From Papaver somniferum (Eukaryota > Streptophyta > Magnoliopsida > Ranunculales > Papaveraceae): DNA of 64,000 bases. The stretch is taken from NCBI RefSeq assembly GCF_003573695.1, contig NC_039358.1, positions 192,486,418-192,550,417 of the forward strand. Reading direction: 5' to 3'. The notes under the pieces were generated by a model. That model searched no databases and had not been told where the DNA came from. It saw nothing but the letters and a program-made list of their open reading frames with translations. Shown in pieces: positions 55,958 to 64,000 of the stretch (the stretch's first letter is position 1; each line of letters begins with the position of its first letter). Both the position numbers and the translations under genes were made by a program.

Positions 55958-56230
55958 ATGGATTTCAGAGTCTTGAACAAATACCGCCCCAAAGACGATT
56001 TTCTTCTACCTAACATTGACATGTTATTAGACTCCATCAGCGGACAAGACATGTTCTTCTTCATGGATGGATATAGCGGGTACAATCAAATAAGGATGTA
56101 CGAGCATGACGCAAGTAAGACATCTTTTCGAACTACTCTCGGAAATTTTTATTATCCTGTAATGTCATTTCTCTTAAAGAATGTCGGTGCAACGTATCAA
56201 CGCTCTATGACGGAAATATTCCACATACCT
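55958..56230 (+). pseudogene. X reverse transcriptase, N-terminal fragment
   Basis: Reads DFRVLNKYRPKDDFLLPNID, FFFMDGYSGYNQIRM, then KTSFRTTLGNFYYPVM and VGATYQRSMTEIFH, i.e. RT blocks 2 to 4 of a gypsy element. The sequence then leaves homology before the YVDD/YIDD box. Fingers and the start of the palm only, so no polymerase activity is possible. Confidence 0.85.
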
Positions 56231-57479
56231 CAAGGGAAGCAGCCTCAAGAAGATAACGATGTCCGCGCGTCATGTCGAGAAAGATCCGGGCGAATCACTC
56301 TATCAGACGATGGTGCATGTCTATCGTGCTATGTTGGAGAATCTGCGCTTTTGGTCATCCTCTGAACTTCGTGAAGCTGTTGAACGCTCATCTACAACAG
56401 CATCTGTCCTGCTATAAAGAACCAGGCTTGCCAGTAATTAAGAGCCTCATGATGTTCGTTACTCAGCATACATCTCGCCAACAGGCAATACAACCTTCAG
56501 CCTTTCGTAAGCAGTTTCGCTGAAGCAGCAAGAGGAAAGCCACCGAGATAAAACATCTTGCGCGTCCAAAATTGCCAACTTCAACTCTAGTACCACATGC
56601 ACGACTGTCACAATGATGAAACAACGTCCAAGATATTCTGTATCTGGATCGACGGTAACTACATCAATGAGAGATGCTTTCAGAATTTGTCTCCCGTGGA
56701 AGAAGTAGTTGCGTTACCAAAGGAGATTGCACCTTGGACTTAAGAGGAACTTCCCTACTCCTCAAAGACACGATTCAATGATGATAATGGCAAAGGAATA
56801 TGACTGGGGACTGCTTAGCACTTCCCATCTCAAAGATGGTGAATTTATAGAGATGCAAGCACGTTATCATTATGATTCCAAGATGTCCAAAGACTAGGAT
56901 ATACTCAAGTGAGCAGACGTAAAGATGGCCTCATGAACCTAGCGTGACAATATCTATCAAGTCGAAAGCTCAGTGGATACTCGTGGGTAGGGGACTGTCT
57001 CCCTCTTCTCTATTCCATGAAGAAACATCAAGAAATCCATCGTTTCCAGCTTCTCCCTCTAATAACGAGACGATCTCTACCATTGTATGAAGGGTGCCAA
57101 GTTCGTGCAAGTTTCCACCACGCCTCTCCCTGCCAGTCTCTTCTGATCACAGCTGCTGCCAAGAACCGTTGTTGCTCGTCGATTGATACCATCCAGAGCT
57201 TCACCATATCGACGACCACTACGTACAAAAGGTAATCTATACTTCTACATATTTTTACCCATGGAGAAGTAATATGATTACTAGTACGAAGGATGGATGG
57301 CGATACCTTTATTATGGTAGACCCATCGGACATACAAGATAGAGCCACGTAGAGCACGCTTGGGGACTGAGGCTCAGCATGAAATTCCTTCGCCGTCAGT
57401 CAAAAACTTTTTCAACACAAGAGAGATGGTCAATAAAGAAGCATGTAATTCGCAAGGGGGAACCAAACTGAAGAAGAAG
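56231..57479 (+). other. X 3' region, unassigned
   Basis: Several short frames (56272, 56709, 57017) show no domain. Probably the remnant of deleted pol and the 3' spacer. Confidence 0.4.
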
Positions 57480-57725
57480 CTGCTTCAACACTCCTTCCAG
57501 CAGAAGCCGCTTCAATGCTCCTTCCAGCAGAAGCCGCTTCAATGCTCCCTCCAGAAGAAGCCGCTTCAACACTCCAATGCTCACTCTCCAGAAGAAGCGC
57601 TTCAACGCTCTCCGGGACCTTCTCGCTCCAGAAGCTGCTTCAACGCTCTCCGAGACCTGCTCGCTCCAGAAGCTGCTTCAACGCTCTCCAGAACCTGCTC
57701 GCTCCAGAAGCTGCTTCAACGCCCT
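57480..57725 (+). repeat. Two adjoining minisatellites, 27 bp and 38 bp
   Basis: AGCCGCTTCAA recurs at 27-bp spacing (GCCGC at 57506, 57533, 57560). Then GCTGCTTCAACG recurs at 38-bp spacing (57634, 57672, 57710). Both are built on CAGAAG..GCTTCAA, so the second probably grew from the first. The 9-codon period keeps a Gln/Lys/Ser-rich frame open by chance. Confidence 0.85.
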
Positions 57726-58385
57726 TTGCAGGACTCACATTCACATTTGAGCACACATGGTTCATTTTTTAGCAAAGCAAGCACGCTGTGGGTCTCACGT
57801 TCGAGCGAAGCAAGCAGCAAGGCCGGTGTTTGGTCAAGGAAACAAGGACGGTGTTTGGTCAAGATAACAGGGTCGATGTTTGATCGAAGTAGCAAGGATG
57901 ATACTCGAGCAAGCACATCAATCGTACGGGTAAAGCATGTGCAGGACAGGGACGACGTTTGAAACATGTACACAGTGGACCTTCGTTTAACCGAAACAGG
58001 CACAACAAGCCCACGTTTGATCAAGCAGGAGCATGATGAGTCCCACGGTTGAGCGAAGTAGGCGGACCCACATGCCTATCAAACAGGTGCAACAGCGTGA
58101 CGTTTGGTCGAAGCATATACATGGTGGGGTCCACATTCGTCCGGGGTTACATGCACGGTTTTCAATGGGAAGAGGAACATACAAGTTTTATTCCCTTCTT
58201 GGCTCAAATACCCGAAGGAGGGAACCGGTCCCACTAAGGTCATGGTCACACCTGGCGTACTCACATGGACGATTGCCAACGCGGTCGGCCAGAGTCCCTC
58301 CAGGTAAACTTCCTTTCTCTTTTCTTTTTACGTTGTATACGTCACCATCTCATGCCTACCCCACAATAATGCAACCATTATGTGC
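57726..58385 (+). other. X 3' spacer with degenerate GTTTGGTCAAG repeats
   Basis: Words such as GTGTTTGGTCAAG (57826, 57850), TGTTTGATCGAAG and CGTTTGATCAAGC recur at about 25-35-bp spacing. No supported gene. Confidence 0.5.
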
Positions 58386-58401
58386 TAGGCAGGGGACTTA
58401 A
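58386..58401 (+). promoter_or_regulatory. Polypurine tract of X
   Basis: TAGGCAGGGGACTTAA abuts the LTR start TGTTGATGG at 58402. Confidence 0.8.
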
Positions 58402-58729
58402 TGTTGATGGTGGATTTTAGTTCAAGGCTAAAATTATAAAAACCAAATTTGATACGTTGATCCTGCAGAGGATAAAGCTGTTTGATAAGTCATGAGTACC
58501 TCTTCACTTTACTAATTCACCTATAATGGAGCATGTGGCAACAATCCCAGTATTATGTGAATTAAATACACAAAATTCATCCAGGATGGAGCATGTAACA
58601 ACAATCCCAAAAAACCCTGTGAATTTTTAGCATTATTTATAATGCATGATTAGCCTTGTATTTCCTGTGATGTGCCCACAGCACTCTCATCATTGGTGTG
58701 GCATGACGACTGAGTGTTGCTCTCAGCAG
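58402..58729 (+). repeat. 3' LTR of X, truncated by element Y
   Basis: Matches 43275-43600 with few differences, then is interrupted at CTCTCAGCAG where the Y LTR starts. Confidence 0.88.
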
Positions 58730-59241
58730 TGTAGGATCAGAATCTCGCAGCAATAATATTTCAACGAAATTATCAACAACACAACACAACAGCGTCGCAG
58801 AATAATTTCAGAAATGATATAATAAACAACGTTATCTAAAATCATGAGAAAGATGTGATGATCCTGCGAAAATTAGAGAGTTTGCGATATTAACATTTGT
58901 AAGATTGTGAGAATGTCGCAAGCCATATCCGAAAATAAAGGACAGATTAGCTGTCATCCACTATGTATTTCCCTATAAATAGTCGTTCAACTGGGAAGAA
59001 AGGAGAGAGATCTTTTTGAGAAAGAAACAAGTAAATAGGAGAGAGAAAGTCTAGAGCAGAAGTCATTTTTGATTCCTTCATCTTTTCTTGTAAGAATATT
59101 CAAAGATTCATCAATAAAATTAAGATTGTAAATCTAAAAATGAGTTGAGTATTAATGAAATCGTATGAGGGGTGTAGTGTAGGATTTCCTGCAACTACAT
59201 AATCGTATGAGGGGTGTAGTGTAGGATTTCCTGCAACTACA
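58730..59241 (+). repeat. 5' LTR of Y
   Basis: About 512 bp, TGTAGGATCAG...CAACTACA. TATA box TATAAATA at 58974-58981. Its last 42 bp are tandemly duplicated. Confidence 0.8.
58974..58981 (+). promoter_or_regulatory. TATA box of Y LTR
   Basis: CCCTATAAATAG, 244 bp after the LTR start, in a position usual for U3. Confidence 0.65.
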
Positions 59242-59242
59242 T
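59159..59242 (+). repeat. 42-bp tandem duplication at the Y LTR end
   Basis: AATCGTATGAGGGGTGTAG...CTACAT occurs twice, 59159-59200 and 59201-59242, ending at the LTR/primer-site junction. Confidence 0.95.
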
Positions 59243-59244
59243 AA

Positions 59245-59262
59245 TGGCGCTAGAAACAGGGG
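59245..59262 (+). promoter_or_regulatory. Primer-binding site of Y
   Basis: TGGCGCTAGAAACAGGGG three bases after the LTR end CTACA. Confidence 0.75.
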
Positions 59263-59354
59263 CGTATTGAAGATTAATTTTGAGATTTGTGAAGATTTAG
59301 AGTGATTGGTTAAGAATTTTACATAATTTCTTGCAATTTGTTAACATTGAAGAA

Positions 59355-61954
59355 ATGGCTAGAAGAAGAAATACATCCGAACAACCGACTACTGTTAGAA
59401 GAAGCAAGAGATTGCTGGGAGAGAAAGAAGTGAAATGGGAGAATCTACTAGAATGAGAAGTAATAGAGAAAATCAAATTCAATCACCAATTCAACAAACA
59501 CTAGTACAAGGGAGGAATACAGATTATGATAGGGTGAGTATACACACTTGGCAATCAAATTCGGCAGAAGAAGTAGAAGAAGAGCAACAAACCAGAAACC
59601 ATAGACAGGTAGAGAGAAATCAAGAAGCAGATGAAGGAATAATTCATGGAGATGAGGAAATTGGAGCGTTAGAAACTTTGAGACGATTAATACATGAAGA
59701 AAGAAGAGCTGAGGCAGAAAAATGTGCAAATCTAACAAGGCAAAATCAGGAATTGAGGATGGAAAATATGAGACTACAGAGTAGAAGATCGAGAAGTATT
59801 ACAGAATCATATTCAAGATCGACTAGAAGAGAATGAGGCGAAACTCACCCACAATTAATGCTGGAAACAATATTCAAGAAGAAATATCAAATCCTAATGA
59901 AGAATATCGTGAAAATAGAGAAAGAGCTGATGATCGTTACGCTCCACAAAATGAAACTTTTGATGATGGGAAAAATGGTGGAAATCAATAGAACGGACAA
60001 CGTCAGGGACGAAATGACCAAGATGGCGAAGGAAATCGAGAGGAAGGAAGAAGAATTTTACATGAAAGAGAAACTCAAAGAAATCAACAGACGATTGAAG
60101 AAGAAATTGAAAGACATTATGCTGCACAAGCACGTTTAATTTGCGAACCTGAAAGATTGAGAGCGGAAATGGAAGAACAAGAGCTTCAGGAGACAATTTT
60201 CCAGAACAATCACGACAATCGAGAAAGAAGGCGTACGCAAAATCGGAATAACGGTAATATCAATGAAGAGCACGATAGAATAAAGAGGATGGCTGAAAGA
60301 CAGTGAATGGAATTAATAAGAAATGAACAAAATCATGAAGGGGAAAATGAGAGACATAATCATTTGCAAATTCAAGATAGAGATGAAGAAGAAACTCGCA
60401 GAAGAAGACGAGATGAGGATAATGCAGAAGAAATGCAAAATTTCACGAGAGAAGAAAGAGATGAACGCAGAAGAAGAGAGGCGAAATTAAAAAGACCAAT
60501 GGATCGAAATTCAGGTGTAAATAAACAAATCTTGAAAGAGTTAGAAGAAATGAGAGGAATGCTAAATAATAGAGGAGAAGTAGGCAGAAGACAATTGGAT
60601 GAAGCTATAGAAGAAGCTGCGAAAACTCCATTTACAAGGGAAGTACAATTAGGAGGAATACCACCGAAATGCAATTTACCCGCATTAACCAGCATTTTTG
60701 ATGGAACAACTTGTGCAATTCAACACATTAAATCATACGTGAGGTGCATGTTGCAATGGGAAAATCATGATGTTGTATTATGCAAGTATTTCGCATCCAG
60801 CTTAATAGAGGAGGCGTTAAAATGGTTTGAAGGTCTACCAAAGAATACAATAACATCCTTCAATCATTTGAAGACCACATTCCTAGGGGCATATATAAGT
60901 AATAATTCTTCGCGACTTGGTATAGAAGACGTGTTTGGATTAAAACATAGGATTGGCGAAAGTTTGAAACACCTGAATAAAATATGGAGAACTATGTGTA
61001 GCGAAATGGATGGCCGTGTAGATGAGAGATATCTTATATTATCATTTATCAATGCTATATTTGCAACAAACCTATTGTATGTCCAAATTTTCAGAGTCAA
61101 GAATACGATCACAATGACTGAATTGCGAGAACTTCAAGAAGAATACATTGCTCTAGAGGAAAAGGCAAAATGAAATGGAATCATATCCAATTGTGAACAC
61201 CAGCTCACAAACAGCGAATGCAAGCTTATTACCCAAGATAATAAACACAATAGCGAATACTTTTCAAGTACAACAAGAGAAGGTGATGGGTAACAATCAA
61301 CAGAAACTGGTGGTTATGGGAAGCCGAGATCAAGAGGAGTATGAAAGAGAAAGAAATTTCTACAATCGTGGTGGACATAACAAGATTCAAAGACTTGATC
61401 AACCACAAGAAACTTATGGAAGTCAAAGACAAAACTATAATAGAGGACAAGGAGGTCACAAGGTAGTATGGGAAGAAATCAAGATGCCACCTCTAAATGC
61501 AAGTGTGGAGAAAATATGGGAAGCTATAATTTTGATGGAGAATATACCAACACCATGGAAAATAGGAACGAAACCACTTCCAAAGCACAGAATCCATGAG
61601 TTTTGTTCTTATCATCATTTTCATGGACATACAACAAATGATTGCAGAAATGCAAAAAGAATTATTCTGAGAATGAGAGATCAAGGAAAACCAAACCAAT
61701 TTTTGGTAGGGCACCCACAATCTCAACCATTGCCACCACCACCAGAGCATCACAAAGTAAACACGATGAAAAAGAAGGAAACATTCTTCATAGAAGTTGG
61801 TGCAAAAGGAAAGAATCTATTCTGTCACTCTATCGTACATTCATATAAGACAATCGAAGATTTTCATGACAATGTTTTGAGTAGAGTGTTCGCAAGAGAT
61901 AACGATGAAAGAGAAATTATGAATATTGCGAAAATCTCGCCACTAGAGGAATGA
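59355..61954 (+). pseudogene. Y Gag with CHHC-type knuckle, several frame breaks
   Basis: ATG 59355 starts a basic N-terminus. The coding sense moves through three frames (59355-59456, 59435-59836, 59833-61173, then 61175-61954), with stops TAG 59989 and TGA 60304 inside. The N-terminal half is a long Glu/Arg/Gln-rich coiled coil. The gag core is at about 60640-61130: LPALTSIFDGTTCAIQHIKSY, FASSLIEEALKWFEGLP, FLGAYISN, VDERYLILSF. The knuckle at 61604-61645 is CX2HX4HX4C (residues 144, 147, 152, 157 of the last frame), with His in place of the usual second Cys, as is common in Tat Gag. Confidence 0.85.
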
Positions 61955-62506
61955 CAGAAACAGATCATTTCTTTTACCACAGAAGAAATTCCCGAAGGTG
62001 AAGAAGTGAATGATAATCCATTGGTAGTAAAATTAGAAATTAATCCAAAACCAAAAGAAGATGAGGATGATGAAGCTGGATATTCATGGGCAATTAACAG
62101 AATTCTAGTCGATACTGGAAGCTCTGTGAATATCTTATTTTATCATACTTATAAAACTATGGGAGGAAGAGATGATGATCTTATACCATCAACATATAAG
62201 ATATATGGTTTTAATGGTACTTCTAAAAAGCCTAAAGGGGAGGTTACTATGCGAATCCCATTTAAGGGAATATCTTCTGAAATCTTATTATGTGTCGTTG
62301 ATGTAGAATCACCCTACAATGCATTAATTGGTCGACCTTGGCTACATGGGATTCTAGGTGTAGCTTCAACTTTCCACCAGTGCATCAAATTCCCTCACCC
62401 CAGCTGTGTAGGAATCATAAAGGGAGATTGGATTGAAGGAAAGAGGTGTTACGAAACTGAGATAGAATCTTGCGAAGGAAGAGCAAACAAGAAGGAAAAT
62501 TGGTGA
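61955..62506 (+). pseudogene. Y protease
   Basis: In the same frame as the Gag end, separated by TGA 61952-61954. The active site is ILVDTGSSVNILF (D-T-G, residue 36 of the frame opened at 62006). The C-terminal part is SPYNALIGRPWLHGILGVAS and FHQCIKFP, typical of Tat proteases. Ends TGA 62504-62506. The protease part itself is unbroken. Confidence 0.85.
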
Positions 62507-63439
62507 CACAAAATCAAAGAGACACAAAAAAGTGAGAGGTTGATGGTGGATGCAATCGAAAGAAAAGAAGAAGAGATGTTGCGAAATTAATGCTAGCTCA
62601 AAATAAAAATGATGAACATACCACTACCTAGGAAGCAGTAGTAGAAAATAATAAAGAAGCAGAGGATGGAAAAGGTAATAAAAACAAGAAATGTATGAAT
62701 GATTAAGTTGTTGCGACACTCTCTCAATAAGTAAAATTCTCAAAAATACATTTTATTGAATGACAAAATTGAGATTGCGAAATGCAAATACAATATGATG
62801 ATGTACGAGACTCTCGCAGAGGTAATGAATTTTACAGAAGACAATCAGAGAAAAATGACAAAAGAGAAAGGGGCGAACCTTTATGGCGTACACCCTAGTT
62901 CGCGAATACAATTTCGCAAGAGGAAAATGTAAGACCTAAAGTACTTCATATAAGGAGGTACCTGTTGCATGGCTCAGGGAAAGGCTACACCCCCACCGGA
63001 ACCTGAGTCATGGAGATTTAGGGTCAATAAAAGCCCATCCGGGAGAGGCACCTTGGATTCTCAGCTTAAGCATATGACTTAGGTTGGGAGACTAAGGTAA
63101 TAAGGACTCTCCCAAGGAGTGCAGATCTGATCAAGGCGCTGAGGTACACGGTTGAGTCAAGAGTGCCAAGGACGTTTGAAGCGTGCTTTTCCATTCTTGA
63201 TAAGTCTTGGCTTATACTGCACTCGGCCTGAAGAAAACCCCACTTGGGGTGCAGTCTCGTAACCATAATCCCTATAGGTAAAAGGGATAAGAGGCTGCGA
63301 AAACAACTGGTTGTTGTTAAGACTGGATGGGAGGAGCTAACCTTGTATGGTAGAAGTACGCCTCCTTGAAGGGGCAACTAGGGGGGAGATAAGGGCGACA
63401 CCCTCCATTAGGGAGCTGATAAGTGTCTTAAGATGCAAA
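62507..63439 (+). other. Y 3' region without pol
   Basis: Multiple stops in all frames and no RT or integrase motif on either strand. A G/C-richer island (62940-63420) has words like GGCTACACCCCCACCGGAAC but no recognised feature. Confidence 0.55.
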
Positions 63440-63747
63440 TGTCATGAGGCTTTTTATTCGCAAGGGTATTAAGGCTTGTCATCGTGCAACAATCCTAAAG
63501 AGGAAATAATACAAAAGAAAAAGATAAGACGAGATCAATGGGTTTTCGCATGAAAGTGCGAAGACGTCCTGCGATTTTGTCGCAAGACGACAATGTCATG
63601 GGGCTTTATTTTTGCAAGAATATTTATGCCTGTCATATTTTCGCAACATTCCTGAAGAGGCCACAATACAAAAGAAAAAGTTAAGGCAAGATCAATGGGT
63701 TTTTGCATGAAAGTGCAAGGACGTCCTGCGATTTTGTCGCAATGACA
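63440..63747 (+). repeat. 154-bp tandem duplication in Y 3' region
   Basis: Units 63440-63593 and 63594-63747 both run from TGTCATGRGGCTTTWTT to CGTCCTGCGATTTTGTCGCA. Moderately diverged. Confidence 0.88.
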
Positions 63748-64000
63748 AGAGGTGGCATAATAAGACCTTTAATTAGGAAGGCAAAATAAGACCAAGGAAT
63801 GAGATTTTGAAAAGAATCAAAATTCACTTCGCATAAGATTGCGAAATTATAATTAACTGCGAAATTGAGGCATAAAATAAAGAAAAATTTATAAAATCTC
63901 TCATTTGGATACAAATAACAGAGGCAAGTATGGGAATGAATGAAATTAGAAAATGTTATTTGTCTCCATATGATAGATTTCACAAAATTCAAAAATTAAT
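63748..64000 (+). other. Unassigned end of window
   Basis: AT-rich sequence with repeated TTGCGAAATT words and no gene. Confidence 0.5.

Larger units (their letters stand above)
43275..58729 (+). mobile_element. Element X: gypsy element with 2.5-kb LTR, split by Athila-N and Y
   Basis: 5' LTR 43275-45815, primer-binding site, gag-like ORF, protease (interrupted by Athila-N 46737-55352), RT fragment, long 3' region, polypurine tract 58386-58401, and right LTR from 58402. The right LTR matches the left one for about 328 bp and is then cut by element Y at 58730. RT is truncated and RNase H and integrase are missing. X itself lies in the Athila-Z right LTR. Confidence 0.8.
58730..64000 (+). mobile_element. 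Element Y: Tat-like gag-protease element, 3' end outside window
   Basis: LTR 58730-59241 (TGTAG...CTACA), primer-binding site 59245, a long decayed gag, protease to 62506, then 1.5 kb without RT, integrase or other recognisable pol. The 3' LTR is not reached. Since 62507-64000 has features of a 3' spacer (no ORF, tandem repeats), the copy is probably non-autonomous; pol further right cannot be excluded. Confidence 0.8.

Noticed and set aside
57360..58401. 200-codon ORF and neighbours with Ser/Gln repeats
   Set aside because: Open through the 27-bp repeat by periodicity, then frame-broken by the 38-bp repeat; a spacer, not a gene.
59448..60695. Minus-strand Leu/Phe/Ser-rich ORFs
   Set aside because: Antisense to the Glu/Arg-rich coiled coil of Y Gag; composition is the mirror of that coding sequence.

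Overview
The window reads as repeat-dense, heterochromatin-like nuclear DNA of a flowering plant, probably a eudicot. The basis is the element content: Ty1/copia, Sirevirus-type, Athila-type and Tat-type LTR retrotransposons, plus a plant mobile domain (PMD) gene relative, a family found in plants. I found no convincing host housekeeping gene, rRNA, tRNA, CRISPR array or bacterial-style operon. The species cannot be named from what I can see.

Layout, left to right. (1) 1-5039: 3' part of a plus-strand copia element, with an almost continuous gag-pol frame broken by three stops and a 3' LTR at 4034-5039. (2) 5040-7797: LTR scraps and degenerate tandem repeats. (3) 7798-26025: an 18.2-kb minus-strand Tat-like Ty3/gypsy element with 391/392-bp LTRs. 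It keeps a gag remnant and an integrase tail. Downstream of integrase, in antisense, it carries a captured multi-exon PMD gene relative with its own TATA box, followed by a duplicated set of small ORFs. A second element, Athila-1 (14926-21920, TSD TGAGG), sits inside the last of these ORFs. (4) 26031-32371: LTR of an X-family element, a long stretch I could not classify, and a Sirevirus-like 3' end (repeated polypurine tracts, LTR from 30929). (5) 32372-43274: a minus-strand Athila-type element (Athila-Z) with gag. Its left LTR region holds a copia fragment and an X-like LTR. (6) 43275-58729: element X, a gypsy element with a 2.5-kb LTR. Its protease is split by a recent non-autonomous Athila (Athila-N, 46737-55352, TSD CTTAT). 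(7) 58730-64000: the 5' part of element Y, a Tat-like gag-protease element inserted in the right LTR of X and running off the window.

The nesting gives an order of events. Athila-N is younger than X; X is younger than Athila-Z; Y is younger than X; Athila-1 is younger than the Tat element. By-eye LTR divergence agrees: about 1.3% for Athila-N, 3% for Athila-1 and 7% for the Tat element. Every element whose coding region is fully visible lacks a complete pol, so these copies look like non-autonomous or dead passengers that needed other elements for movement.

The most unusual content is the antisense PMD gene with promoter, splice sites and downstream mini-ORF array inside the Tat element. Next come the conserved non-coding repeats shared by the three Athila-type copies and the compensatory hairpins in the X LTR. 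All names such as Athila-1, Athila-N, Athila-Z, X and Y are labels for this window only.
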